In this document: one piece after another, positions 19,617 through 27,775 of the stretch
Layout of the letters: each line of letters begins with the position of its first letter
Position numbering within the stretch: the first letter of the stretch is position 1
Assembly: GCF_002127655.1 (NCBI RefSeq)
Contig: NZ_NEHB01000007.1
Location: 20,184 to 84,183, forward strand
Source: Janthinobacterium sp. GW456P
Lineage (GTDB): Bacteria; Pseudomonadota; Gammaproteobacteria; Burkholderiales; Burkholderiaceae_D
Length of the DNA: 64,000 bases
Direction: 5' to 3'
Program-made: the position numbers and the translations under genes
Notes under the pieces: generated by a model
What the model saw: only the letters and a program-made list of their open reading frames with translations
Told to the model about the DNA's origin: nothing
Database searches by the model: none

Positions 19617-19898
19617 ATGATGATAAAAGTAATAGTCACGCTGGCCGCCTCCCTGCTTGCCAGCACCGCACTGGCCCAGTCAGGCGCCCAGGTGCACGCT
19701 TCCGCCGCGACCGATGCCGTCAAGCCGCCACCCGCATCGGCAGCCAGCCAGGCCTCGGCCGCCACCGACGCCAGCAAGCCCGTACCGCCGGCGTCGGCTT
19801 CCGTCAACGCGTCCGCCGCGACGGACGCGCCGCGCCTGATTCCCCAGGCGCGCAAGACGAAGCGGCCGGCCGCTGAAACAGGCAAGCCGGTGAAATAA
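19617..19898 (+). CDS. Small secreted low-complexity protein
   Basis: 93 residues with a Sec signal peptide (MMIKVIVTLAASLLASTALAQ). The mature part is Ala/Pro/Ser-rich and contains ASAATDA three times (about residues 28, 47 and 66), spaced 19 residues apart, then a basic tail ending RKTKRPAAETGKPVK. Two adjacent ATGs (19617, 19620) are possible; the GGAAAG just upstream favours the second by spacing. No family recognised. The repeat period suggests internal duplication; a periplasmic or envelope role is inference from the signal peptide only. Confidence 0.6.
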   Translation: MMIKVIVTLAASLLASTALAQSGAQVHASAATDAVKPPPASAASQASAATDASKPVPPASASVNASAATDAPRLIPQARKTKRPAAETGKPVK

Positions 19899-19961
19899 AC
19901 GTCGTTCCCGGGGTGACGGCAGCGACTATGTTGCTGTAACCCCACGCTTTTGGCGCGGTCA

Positions 19962-19985
19962 GGCCGCATGCTTGACCATGCGGCC
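19962..19985. repeat. Intergenic hairpin
   Basis: Perfect 9-bp inverted repeat GGCCGCATG-CTTGAC-CATGCGGCC between the small secreted gene and the DUF192 gene, without a T-run. It could be a weak terminator or mRNA stabiliser. Confidence 0.4.
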
Positions 19986-20030
19986 GCCAGCATGGCTTAA
20001 TCGCCGCTTCGCAGCTCCCCATCCCTTCCC

Positions 20031-20474
20031 ATGAAAAATCCCCTTCGCCATCTCTGCCTGTCCATCGCCCTGTTGTCTTGCGCCAGCATGGTCCAGGCGC
20101 AAACAAAAAGCGTGCAGCTGTCGGCCGGCATGCATTTGATCCAGGCGGAAGTGGCGGCGACAGAGGAGCAACGCGAACAGGGCTTGATGTACCGTGAAAA
20201 AATGCCGGCGAATGCGGGCATGCTGTTTGTCTTTGGCAATCCCTCGACGCAATGCATGTGGATGAAAAACACGCCGCTGCCCCTGTCGGTGGCCTTTATC
20301 GATGCCAGCGGCAAGATCGTCAACATCGAAGACATGCAGCCGCATACGCTCGACAGCCATTGCTCCACGAAGACCGTGCCCGTGCGCTATGCGCTGGAAA
20401 TGCACCTGGGCTGGTTCAAGCAAAAGAACATCAAGCCGGGCATGAGCATCGGCAACTTGCCGGCGGTGCGCTAG
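20031..20474 (+). CDS. DUF192 family exported protein
   Basis: A 147-residue protein with signal peptide (MKNPLRHLCLSIALLSCASMVQAQ). The mature chain is a DUF192 domain: EVAATEEQREQGLMYREKMPANAGMLFVF, then QCMWMKNTPLPLSVAFID and a closing VRYALEMHLGWFKQKNIKPG. The family is a small beta-barrel of unproved function found in many Gram-negatives, usually exported. A strong terminator follows. No operon partner is obvious; the spacing from the gene before is about 130 bases with a hairpin in between. Confidence 0.88.
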   Translation: MKNPLRHLCLSIALLSCASMVQAQTKSVQLSAGMHLIQAEVAATEEQREQGLMYREKMPANAGMLFVFGNPSTQCMWMKNTPLPLSVAFIDASGKIVNIEDMQPHTLDSHCSTKTVPVRYALEMHLGWFKQKNIKPGMSIGNLPAVR

Positions 20475-20531
20475 GGCGTGGGGGCCCGGCCGCTGGCGGA
20501 CGCGGCCTTAAAAAAGCCGAATAAAACGCGA

Positions 20532-20563
20532 AAAAACCCGCCAGAACGAATCTGCGGGTTTTT
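20532..20563. terminator. Terminator between DUF192 gene and rpsT
   Basis: AAAAACCCGC (20532-20541) pairs with GCGGGTTTTT (20554-20563). A/T runs on both sides allow use from either strand, by the DUF192 gene and by rpsT. Confidence 0.85.
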
Positions 20564-20634
20564 GCTTTTCAACCAGTGCCAGCGTACCGGCACAGGCAAG
20601 GCCACCGTGGTGGTGGCTTGCCTGCTGGCGAATA

Positions 20635-20901
20635 TTAAGCGGACAGTGCTTTCAAAGCAGCTGCCAGACGGCTCTTATGGCGAGCTGCCTTGTTTTTGTG
20701 GATGATCTTCTTGTCAGCGATACGGTCGATGGTCGACACGGATGCCTGGAAGATTGCAGCAGCTGCTGCCTTGTCGCCGCCCTGGATCGCTTTGCGAGCA
20801 GCTTTGATAGCCGTGCGCAAGGTCGAACGTTGGGACGAATTGTGTGCGTTTTGCTTAACTGCTTGACGAGCGCGTTTGCGCGCTTGTGCGGTATTTGCCA
20901 T
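20635..20901 (-). CDS. rpsT: 30S ribosomal protein S20
   Basis: An 88-residue S20 protein that binds 16S rRNA at the base of the body of the 30S subunit. It begins [21 protein letters not shown] and continues [22 protein letters not shown], the expected basic three-helix pattern. The start at 20901 has GGAAATTCC upstream. It is divergent from murJ, a common neighbour pair in Betaproteobacteria. S20 is known to control its own translation in E. coli; the leader here has a repeated sequence (20935-21023) that might take part. Confidence 0.97.
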   Translation of the reverse strand: MANTAQARKRARQAVKQNAHNSSQRSTLRTAIKAARKAIQGGDKAAAAAIFQASVSTIDRIADKKIIHKNKAARHKSRLAAALKALSA

Positions 20902-20933
20902 GGAATTTCCTAAAACAGGGTCAAAGTGCGTTT

Positions 20934-21023
20934 GCAAACATTAGTGTTTGCCAACCGGTGCGTTCTGTGCGTCTGCCGAACCATGTGTGCCAAACCAGTG
21001 CCTGTCAAACATTAGTGTCTGCG
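20934..21023. repeat. Repeated element in rpsT leader
   Basis: CAAACATTAGTGTTTGCC (20935-20952) recurs as CAAACATTAGTGTCTGCG (21006-21023), two mismatches in 18. The first copy folds as GCAAACA-TTAG-TGTTTGC (20934-20951), right upstream of the rpsT ribosome site. Confidence 0.5.
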
Positions 21024-21195
21024 TAACAGAATTCTGTACAGCCTTCGATTATAGCGATATTTTCAAGCGGGGGCAAATCAAAAAACCGGGTATCGCGTCA
21101 AAAACACCTGAAAATGGGGCCGGCAAGGGCGAATCGGCGGCGCTTGTTACCCGCTTGTTACCATATTTTAACCGTTTCCCAGTACCTCTCCCGGC

Positions 21196-21201
21196 TATAA
21201 T
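21196..21201 (+). promoter_or_regulatory. murJ -10 box
   Basis: A perfect TATAAT ends only 8 bases before the murJ ATG; the predicted transcript start is within a few bases of the start codon. No good -35 or ribosome site was found. Confidence 0.5.
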
Positions 21202-21209
21202 CTGCCCCC

Positions 21210-22757
21210 ATGAACTTGCTTAAAACCCTCGCCGCCATTTCCAGCATGACCATGCTGTCCCGAGTAACCGGATTATTGCGCGAAAGCCTGTTCGCGCGCG
21301 CCTTTGGCGCCGGCGCCTACACGGACGCTTTCATTGTTGCCTTCCGCATCCCCAACCTGTTGCGCCGATTGTTTGCCGAGGGTGCATTCTCGCAAGCCTT
21401 CGTGCCGATCTTGTCTGAATACAAGAACCAGCACGGCCAGGAAGCGAGCAAGCAGCTGGCCGACCATGTGGCCACCACCCTCGTCTGGGCCACCCTGCTC
21501 GTGTCCGCCATCGGCATCGTCGGCGCGCCGTGGTTCGTGTACGCGATCGCCACGGGCCTGTCCAAGGACCCGGGCGCGTTTGACGCGGCCGTGTGGATGA
21601 CGCGGCTGATGTTCCCTTATATTACCTGCATGTCGTTCGTGGCCCTGGCCGGCGGCATCTTGAATACCTGGCGCGAATTCAAGATTCCCGCGTTCACGCC
21701 GGTGCTGCTGAATTTGTCCTTCATCGCCGCCTCGCTGTTCCTCGCGCCCTACTTGAAACAGCCGATCTACGCCATGGCCATCGCCGTGTTCGCCGGCGGC
21801 CTGCTGCAAGTGGCCATCCAGATTCCCGCGCTGATCAAAATCGGCATGCTGCCGCACCTGTCGATCAATCCCGCCATCGGCCTGTCCGACGGCGGCGTGC
21901 GCCGCGTGCTGAAGAAAATGGGCCCGGCCGTGTTCGCCGTGTCGGCGGCGCAGATCAGCCTGATGATCAACACGAGCATCGCGTCGCGCCTGGCCGAAGG
22001 CAGCATTTCCTGGCTGTCGTATGCTGACCGCCTGATGGAGTTCCCCACCGCCATGCTGGGCGTGGCCCTGGGCACCATCTTGCTGCCCAGCCTGTCGAAG
22101 GCGAACGTGGATGGCGACAAGACCGAATACTCGGCCTTGCTCGATTGGGGCTTGCGTTTGACTTTCCTGCTGGCCCTGCCCGCCGCCGTCGGCATGGCGA
22201 TGCTGGCCACGCCGCTGATCGCCACGCTTTTCCACTATGGCAAGTTCACGGCAGAATCCGTCACCATGTCGACGCAGCCGCTGGTGGCGTACAGCCTGGG
22301 CTTGATCGGCATCATTCTCGTGAAAACCCTGGCGCCCGCTTTCTATGCGCGCCAGGACATCCGCACGCCCGTCAAAATCGCCATCGGCGTGCTGATCGCC
22401 ACGCAACTGATGAATTTGCTGTTCGTGCCCTATATCGCCGTGGCCGGCCTGGCCCTGTCGATCGGCCTGGGCGCCTGCCTGAACGCCAGCTTCCTGTACT
22501 GGGGCTTGCGCAAGCGCGGCATCTACCAGCCCAAACCGGGCTGGGCCAAGTTCTTCCTGCGCCTGCTGCCGGCACTCATCGTGATGGGCGGCGTAGCGTA
22601 CCTGGGCGCCATGCGCATCGACTGGATCGCCATGCAAGCCCATCCGCTGCTGCGGGCCGGCGCGCTGGCCCTGGTGGTGGCCGTGTGCGGCATGGCGTAC
22701 TTTGCCACCTTGTTCCTTGTTGGCTTCCGCTTCCGCGACTTCAAGCGCCACGCTTAA
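21210..22757 (+). CDS. murJ: MurJ, lipid II flippase
   Basis: A 515-residue MOP-superfamily membrane protein that flips lipid II across the inner membrane for peptidoglycan synthesis. It starts MNLLKTLAAISSMTMLSRVTGLLRESLFARAFG, with the family's RxTGxxR/E segment, and shows about 14 hydrophobic helices. Conserved blocks include FRIPNLLRRLFAEGAFSQAFVPILSEY, WMTRLMFPYI and the ARQDIRTPVKIA loop. The start at 21210 is fixed by the family N-terminus. It is divergent from rpsT and followed by a large inverted repeat and a terminator. Confidence 0.97.
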   Translation: MNLLKTLAAISSMTMLSRVTGLLRESLFARAFGAGAYTDAFIVAFRIPNLLRRLFAEGAFSQAFVPILSEYKNQHGQEASKQLADHVATTLVWATLLVSAIGIVGAPWFVYAIATGLSKDPGAFDAAVWMTRLMFPYITCMSFVALAGGILNTWREFKIPAFTPVLLNLSFIAASLFLAPYLKQPIYAMAIAVFAGGLLQVAIQIPALIKIGMLPHLSINPAIGLSDGGVRRVLKKMGPAVFAVSAAQISLMINTSIASRLAEGSISWLSYADRLMEFPTAMLGVALGTILLPSLSKANVDGDKTEYSALLDWGLRLTFLLALPAAVGMAMLATPLIATLFHYGKFTAESVTMSTQPLVAYSLGLIGIILVKTLAPAFYARQDIRTPVKIAIGVLIATQLMNLLFVPYIAVAGLALSIGLGACLNASFLYWGLRKRGIYQPKPGWAKFFLRLLPALIVMGGVAYLGAMRIDWIAMQAHPLLRAGALALVVAVCGMAYFATLFLVGFRFRDFKRHA

Positions 22758-22840
22758 CAAGCTGCGCAGGACGTTGTTGCCGGCGTCTTGCCGTACTAGC
22801 GTACTGTCTTCGACTTGGCGCCTAGTCCTGCGCAGCTTGT
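22757..22840. repeat. Long inverted repeat after murJ
   Basis: A perfect 16-bp pair: ACAAGCTGCGCAGGAC at 22757-22772 and its complement at 22825-22840. Inside is a smaller GTAC-TAGC-GTAC hairpin (22793-22804). The left arm overlaps the murJ stop codon. A partial second copy of the inner unit (TTGCCGGCGT...) follows near 22861. Looks like a BIME/REP-type element. Confidence 0.6.
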
Positions 22841-22896
22841 CCCGATTGCGCAGAACATGGTTGCCGGCGTACTGCCTTGCACAAATGATCCAGACG

Positions 22897-22925
22897 AAAA
22901 AAAACCCGCCGCAGCGGGTTTTTTC
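22897..22925. terminator. Bidirectional terminator
   Basis: AAAACCCGC pairs with GCGGGTTTT around 22901-22924, with A-run before and T-run after; serves murJ and the convergent PEP-CTERM gene. Confidence 0.85.
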
Positions 22926-22939
22926 ATTGCAGCGAAAGC

Positions 22940-23437
22940 TTAAGCAGCTTTCTTGGCGCGGCGGCGTGCCACGGCGCCAACCAATGCCAGGCCGCCCAGC
23001 AGCATGCCATAGGTTTCTGGTTCTGGTACTGGCAGGGCCGAAACCGTGCCTACGTACTGAACATTTTTCACCAGGGTCAGACCCGTGACTTGCACCGTGT
23101 AGGTACCTGCAGCCAATTGGCCTGCCCAGCTCAGATTCTGGATACCGCTAGCCGTGCTCTTGGTCAGGTCGCCATAGCCGACCAGGGTAGCGGCGAAATC
23201 CTTGATCGCGCCGTTAGCGACGGAGAACGTTTGCAGTGCACCGAACGAGGTCGACGATGGAGCCAGCAGCTGGAAGGTCCACGAATCATTGATCTGCGAA
23301 TCGATCGCGAACTTGGTCGTGAAAGCCGACAGGGTATCGGAACCGGTTGGGTCCAGAATGCCCAGGTCGTAGGTTGCTGCCGACGCGCTGAACGATGCTG
23401 CTGCCATGATGCCTGCAGCGATAAATTTCAATTTCAT
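22940..23437 (-). CDS. PEP-CTERM protein (FxDxF-like)
   Basis: A 165-residue secreted protein. Signal peptide MKLKFIAAGIMAAASFSASA; mature beta-rich domain with a QINDSWTFQLL stretch resembling the FxDxF subgroup; C-terminal sorting signal PVPEPETYGMLLGGLALVGA followed by ARRRAKKAA. In the exosortase model the VPEP motif is recognised, the hydrophobic helix holds the protein in the inner membrane and cleavage precedes surface release. It stands alone, with its own terminator and an AT-rich upstream region of about 240 bases. Its specific role is unknown; many such proteins belong to the biofilm matrix. Confidence 0.9.
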   Translation of the reverse strand: MKLKFIAAGIMAAASFSASAATYDLGILDPTGSDTLSAFTTKFAIDSQINDSWTFQLLAPSSTSFGALQTFSVANGAIKDFAATLVGYGDLTKSTASGIQNLSWAGQLAAGTYTVQVTGLTLVKNVQYVGTVSALPVPEPETYGMLLGGLALVGAVARRRAKKAA

Positions 23438-23679
23438 AGCTTATCCCTTAAAAAGTAATTTATGGCTGCAATGGGCAGGCCACCAATAGTTTATTAGTAC
23501 CGGAAGTACTGAACAGAATGGTAACATAATTACATTGAATTACTTATAAATTTTTTATTTAAGTTTCACCAAAGATAACTATTTTCAAAATGAACTATTT
23601 GCCGCTTTCTATGAATTTCCAAGGAAAAATAGTTACCGAGGCATACATTTATTTTTGCCATGTTTTAAGGTAAAAACGT

Positions 23680-24330
23680 CTATTCGGCAGTGTTTTCGGC
23701 GGAATTTTGCGGTTCAAGCTGTTCATTTGGCTCTGGTGGCGTTTGTTCTTGCGGTGGGGTAACAGGGCGAAAAAACAACGGTGACGCGGGCAAGGCGGGC
23801 GCGATGCCGTCCTCATCACTCGCTGGCACAGCTGCCGGTCCCGCGGACGGTACGGATGACACCCGGGCATCGACCATGAAGCGCCATTCCGAGAAATGCG
23901 CCTTGCCTTCGAAGCCGGCAAACCGGGCCTCGAAGTTGCCAACCTTTAATGGCGCGGCCTGCGACAGGCTGTACACGCCGATGATGCCGTTGCTGCCCGG
24001 CTGATACAGCAAGCCCCACTCGGCGCGGCCCGTGACGGGATCGACAAACAACTTGCGCAGGTGCCGGCGCAGCTGGGGCGTACGGGGATCGCGCAGCAAG
24101 GCGGCCAAGGTCGGCGGCTGTTGCGGCTGGCCCGGCGGCGTGGCGGCCGCATAGCTGTACAGGGCGTCTGAAAACTGCGCGCCGATATCGAGCAATTCCT
24201 GCTCGGCCGCCTGGCGCTGCAGCAAAGAACCCATCTTCATGCCAGCCGCCCCTACCAGCCCCAGGATGGCCACCAGAATGATCAGGCCCAGGTAAGTAAA
24301 ACCGCGCTGGCGGCGCGCAGAACGGTACAT
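23680..24330 (-). CDS. Minor pseudopilin lacking Glu5
   Basis: A 216-residue prepilin-like protein. Basic leader MYRSARRQRG then the cleavage site G/F and hydrophobic helix FTYLGLIILVAILGLVGAAG. Position +5 after cleavage is Gly, not the usual Glu, as in tip pseudopilins of the GspK type, but the protein is shorter than GspK. The globular part includes LFVDPVTGRAEWGLLY and SNGIIGVYSLS; the C-terminal 45 residues are Pro/Glu-rich and probably disordered. It is the last gene of the secretion cluster, 5 bp after the gene before. Likely part of the pilus-like piston; exact position in the tip is inference. Confidence 0.75.
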   Translation of the reverse strand: MYRSARRQRGFTYLGLIILVAILGLVGAAGMKMGSLLQRQAAEQELLDIGAQFSDALYSYAAATPPGQPQQPPTLAALLRDPRTPQLRRHLRKLFVDPVTGRAEWGLLYQPGSNGIIGVYSLSQAAPLKVGNFEARFAGFEGKAHFSEWRFMVDARVSSVPSAGPAAVPASDEDGIAPALPASPLFFRPVTPPQEQTPPEPNEQLEPQNSAENTAE

Positions 24331-24335
24331 GGCCG

Positions 24336-24728
24336 CTACCAGTCGGCGAACGGCGTGCCGCTGCGGTCCTTGCCGGGCGCGCCGCTTTTCACGTCATACA
24401 CCTGGCCCGGCGTGTCGTCGGGCGGCGGCACGATAAGCCAGCTGCTGTCGCTCTCCGTGATGGGATCGATGGGCATGGCGCGCAGGTATTTCTTTTCCAC
24501 CAGTTGCTCCAGCGAATCGGGGTAGCGCCCCGTATCGCCGTGGAACTGGTCGATGGTGGTGCGCAGGTTGCGCAAGTTATCCGCCAGCACGGTTTCCTTC
24601 GCCTTGTCGAGGCTGGGAAAGTAGCGCGGCACGGCCAGGGTCAGCAGCAGTGCCACGATGCCGAGCACCACCAGCAATTCGATCAGGGTAAAGCCGCGCC
24701 TGCGGCGTGGGGTGTTTTCAGCGGGCAT
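24336..24728 (-). CDS. Type II secretion pseudopilin (GspG-like)
   Basis: 130 residues with basic leader, cleavage site [21 protein letters not shown] and the normal Glu5. The globular part has the GspG-like helix (NLRTTIDQFHGDTGRYPDSLEQLV) and AMPIDPITESDSSW; the Ca-loop of the true major pseudopilin is replaced by DVKSGAPGKDRSGTPFADW, a pattern shared with minor GspG-like proteins. Ribosome site GGTGA overlaps the previous stop, so translation is probably coupled. A second GspG-like component besides the canonical gspG at 32687. Confidence 0.82.
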   Translation of the reverse strand: MPAENTPRRRRGFTLIELLVVLGIVALLLTLAVPRYFPSLDKAKETVLADNLRNLRTTIDQFHGDTGRYPDSLEQLVEKKYLRAMPIDPITESDSSWLIVPPPDDTPGQVYDVKSGAPGKDRSGTPFADW

Positions 24729-24731
24729 GGT

Positions 24732-25223
24732 TCACCATAGACGGTAAGGCACGTTGTTCAAGCCCGTCTTGCCGGACGTGCAATACACATCGTAGACATC
24801 GTCGCCCTCGCGCGGCTCGGCCGCTTCGCTGGCGTAGCTGCGCTTGCCCCAGGTTTGCGCGTCGCTCAGGCCCGCGTCCGCATTGAACGGGTCGCGCGGC
24901 ACGCGGCGCAGGAAAAACAGTTTGCTGCGCTTCGGGTTGCGCTGGTCCGGCACCCCTTCGACCAGCAGTTCCAGGCTTTTCGGATAACCGCTGGCGTCGG
25001 GCGCGCGCAGGATGCGGCCCTCGTCGCCAGCCCGTTTATAGGCGTCGAGCCCCTGGCGGATGTCGCGCAGCGCGCGCCGCAATTCCTGCTCCTGGCGCCG
25101 CTGCACCGTCACCTGCGTGACGGGGATCACCAGGGTCGCCAGCACGCCCAGGATGGCCAGGGTCACCAGCAGCTCGATCAGCGTGAAGCCGCCCTGACCG
25201 CCCTGCGCGCGCACCCGTCTCAT
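24732..25223 (-). CDS. Type II secretion pseudopilin
   Basis: 163 residues with leader [31 protein letters not shown], Glu5 present. The region after the helix ([25 protein letters not shown]) extends the N-terminal helix, then [17 protein letters not shown] and [11 protein letters not shown] resemble GspG-type pseudopilins; the C-terminus has a single [16 protein letters not shown] segment. The ATG overlaps the end of the secretin gene by four bases. Third pseudopilin of this cluster. Confidence 0.82.
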   Translation of the reverse strand: MRRVRAQGGQGGFTLIELLVTLAILGVLATLVIPVTQVTVQRRQEQELRRALRDIRQGLDAYKRAGDEGRILRAPDASGYPKSLELLVEGVPDQRNPKRSKLFFLRRVPRDPFNADAGLSDAQTWGKRSYASEAAEPREGDDVYDVYCTSGKTGLNNVPYRLW

Positions 25224-27250
25224 TTGGCGGGCGGCGCCACCACCGGCACCGGCTGGCTCGATGACAGCGGAAGGGGCGCCGCCTGCAGCGGCACCGGCTG
25301 GCCCGACGATATCGGCAAAGGCGACGCGGCCGGCTCGGGCGATGGCGCCACTTCCGGCGCGGGCACGCTCTGCGGCAGCGGCGCCGGCAAGGCGCCCGGC
25401 GTCATCAAAGGCTGCGCCGGCGCCGGCTGCATGCCGACGGCCGACGGGCCGGAACGCACGATCACCGTGCCCGGCATCTGCGTGGGCGCCTTGGCCGCCA
25501 TGTCGGGACGGCGGCGGAAGCTGCCTTCCGTGCCGGCCGAGAATTCCGATTCCTTCGCTTCCGGACGCTGCACGGTGCGCACCAGGTGCGGCGTGATCGA
25601 CAGCACGATTTCCGTCTTCTGGCTGTCGTCCTTGCTGCTGCCGAACAAGCGTCCCAGCACGGGGATGTCGCCCAGGCCCGGCACCTTGTTGCCCGAGCTG
25701 CGCTCCTCGTTGTTGATCAGGCCCGCCAGCACCTGGTTTTCGCCGTCCTTCAGCTGCAGCATGGTCGAGGCCTGGCGCGTGCCGATCTGGTACAGGGTCG
25801 AGCCGCTTCGGGTGGTGGTGGCCGCCCCCAGGTTGCTTACCTCGAGCGAGATGCGGATACCCACCTCATTGTTCAAATAGATGGTCGGTTCGGCGTTCAC
25901 CGTCAGGCCCACGTCCAGGTAGCTGATCGACTCGGAAGCGAAACCGCCCGTGCCAGGCGAAATCGTGGTGGTGACCACCGGCACCCTGTCGCCGATGACG
26001 AACTTCGCCTTTTCCCGGTTGCGCACGCGGATGCGCGGATTGGCCAGGATATTCGCGTCGCCATCGGTCTTCTTGGCATTCGCCGTCACGGACAGGTCGC
26101 TCACGCCGATGGTGCGCTGGTTCAGGTTATTCAGGTCGTTGATGGTCAGCCCCACGCCGCCCGAAGTGCTCAAAGGCGTCAGGGTCAGGCTCGATGGCCA
26201 GGCCACGCCCAGTTCCATCAGGCGGCTGCGCTTGACTTCGAGGATTTCCAGCTCCAGCACCACTTCCGCTTCGGGCACGTCCTGCAGCGCGATCAGGCGC
26301 TCGGCCAGGCGGATCGCCTCGGGCGTGTCGCGCACGATGACGAGGTTGAGCTTTTCATCGGCCACCACGTCGCGCGTCTTCAAAATCGTCTTGAGCGTGT
26401 TGGCCACCTGCTTGGCGTCCGCGTTCGCCAGGAAGAAGGTTTTCACCAGCACTTCCTGGTACTCCTTCAATTTTGCCGCCACGTTCGGGTAGATCAAGAT
26501 CGTGTTCGCATCCATCACCTGCTGCTCCAGCTGGTTCGTCACCAGCAGAAAGTAGACGGCCGATTCCACCGTGCTGTTTTTCAGGAAGATCGAGGTTTTC
26601 GCGTCCGCCTTGACGTCCTTGTCGAAGACGAAATTGAGACCCGAGCGGCGCGCGATCAGCTCGAACACCTGTTTTAACGGCGCGTCGCGAAACTCGATGG
26701 TGATCGGCTGCTTGTACGATTTGGCCAGGCCCGATTCGACCACGGGCGGCGCCGTTTTTTCATCGACCTCGCGCAGCAGCGCACGCGCGCCGGCGTGATG
26801 CGGCTGCTCCGTGAGAATGGCGTTCAGGCGCTGGCGCGCGGGGTCGTAGCGCTTGGCGTCGATATCCTTCTGCGCTTCGGCCAGCAGCTTGCCCTGGCGC
26901 TGCTCGCGTTCGAGCGCGCGCAAGCCGCTGTTGGCCCGCTCGTTCTGCGCATCAATCTCGAGCACGCTCATGAAGGAGGTGCGCGCCAGATCGCCCTGTC
27001 CCGCCTGCGCCTGGCGCTCGGCCTGCTGCAAGCGGCTGCCAGTCGCCCGTTCGCGCGCCTGCAGCCAGGCGCTGCGGTACTGCGCGTTGCCGGGGTCCTG
27101 CTGCAGCGCCTCCTGCAGTTTTTGCAGGCCGGCCGGGATCTGATCTTGCGCAATCAGCTCGCGCCCGTCGCGGTAAGCTTGCTGCCCCGCGCAACCGGAC
27201 AGCAGCACCAGCAACGCCAGCAAAGGCGCCGGTGAAAAGGAACGAGACAT
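25220..27250 (-). CDS. gspD: Secretin lipoprotein, GspD/PilQ-like outer-membrane channel
   Basis: A 676-residue secretin. Lipoprotein leader [20 protein letters not shown], a TPR-like helical region (about 20-165), N-domains with [29 protein letters not shown] (STN-type) and an N1 repeat TILIYPN...[18 protein letters not shown], then the secretin core ending with [16 protein letters not shown] and [13 protein letters not shown]. The last 120 residues are Pro/Ala-rich low complexity. The N-terminal TPRs plus lipobox are unlike standard GspD and closer to MshL- or PilQ-accessory-type secretins. The reading frame stays open upstream to 27943 by chance; the ATG at 27250 gives the lipoprotein leader. 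Confidence 0.9.
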   Translation of the reverse strand: MSRSFSPAPLLALLVLLSGCAGQQAYRDGRELIAQDQIPAGLQKLQEALQQDPGNAQYRSAWLQARERATGSRLQQAERQAQAGQGDLARTSFMSVLEIDAQNERANSGLRALEREQRQGKLLAEAQKDIDAKRYDPARQRLNAILTEQPHHAGARALLREVDEKTAPPVVESGLAKSYKQPITIEFRDAPLKQVFELIARRSGLNFVFDKDVKADAKTSIFLKNSTVESAVYFLLVTNQLEQQVMDANTILIYPNVAAKLKEYQEVLVKTFFLANADAKQVANTLKTILKTRDVVADEKLNLVIVRDTPEAIRLAERLIALQDVPEAEVVLELEILEVKRSRLMELGVAWPSSLTLTPLSTSGGVGLTINDLNNLNQRTIGVSDLSVTANAKKTDGDANILANPRIRVRNREKAKFVIGDRVPVVTTTISPGTGGFASESISYLDVGLTVNAEPTIYLNNEVGIRISLEVSNLGAATTTRSGSTLYQIGTRQASTMLQLKDGENQVLAGLINNEERSSGNKVPGLGDIPVLGRLFGSSKDDSQKTEIVLSITPHLVRTVQRPEAKESEFSAGTEGSFRRRPDMAAKAPTQMPGTVIVRSGPSAVGMQPAPAQPLMTPGALPAPLPQSVPAPEVAPSPEPAASPLPISSGQPVPLQAAPLPLSSSQPVPVVAPPAK

Positions 27251-27775
27251 CACTCGATTACTCCAATGTTGAGCTGCTGAACCTGGTTCAACGGCAGATA
27301 GGTGAGCGTCATGACGGGCGGCGCGATCGTCACGACCTTGTAGGCGCCATCGATGACGGTATTGGCGCGCACGATATACGTCTTGTCGGCGCGCGACAAA
27401 AACACTTCCCAGGCGCCGTCGGCGGCCGCCTTGCCCAGGTAGACGAAGGGCAGCGGCGGCGCCATCGGCGGTGGCGGCGGCGGCGGGGCGACGGCCACCA
27501 CCTTCGGCGGCGGCGGATTCCAGTTCTGGCTCTGGAAGACAGCGCGGGCGCCGCAAAAGGTGTCGCCACCCTCGCCCGCCACTTCGCTGCGCGAGCAGGG
27601 CCAGGATGGCCGGTTGCGCGGCTGGCGCCTTGGCGGCCGCATGGCCAGCGGGCGCAGGCGCGACGGCCCGCTCCACGGCTTCCGCCACGCTGGACACGGG
27701 CTGGCGCTCGCCGAACAGCAGCAAGGCGCCCGCGCCCAGCACGCCGGCCAGCATGAGCCAATGGCGCGCGGTCAT
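27250..27775 (-). pseudogene. Frameshifted PilP/GspC-like inner-membrane component
   Basis: Two frames share one gene. From ATG 27775 the first reads MTARHWLMLAGVLGAGALLLFG (membrane anchor) and an Ala/Pro-rich linker to LALLA near 27590. From there a different frame continues SEVAGEGGDTFCGARAVFQ, a proline run, then FVYLGKAAADGAWEVFLSRADKTYIV and a TYLPLNQVQQLNIG end, stopping at 27250. Adding one CG unit to the CGCG run at 27588-27594 would fuse them as LARSEVAGEGG, about 175 residues. Anchor plus Pro-rich linker plus a small beta domain fits a periplasmic linker to the secretin (PilP/GspC position), which its place between the PilO-like gene and gspD supports. It is either a true mutation, a phase switch, or a sequence error. 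Confidence 0.7.

Noticed and set aside
26790..27200. Coiled-coil or repeat region in the secretin as a separate gene
   Set aside because: The TPR-like helices are in frame with the lipobox and the secretin core; no separate start or stop.
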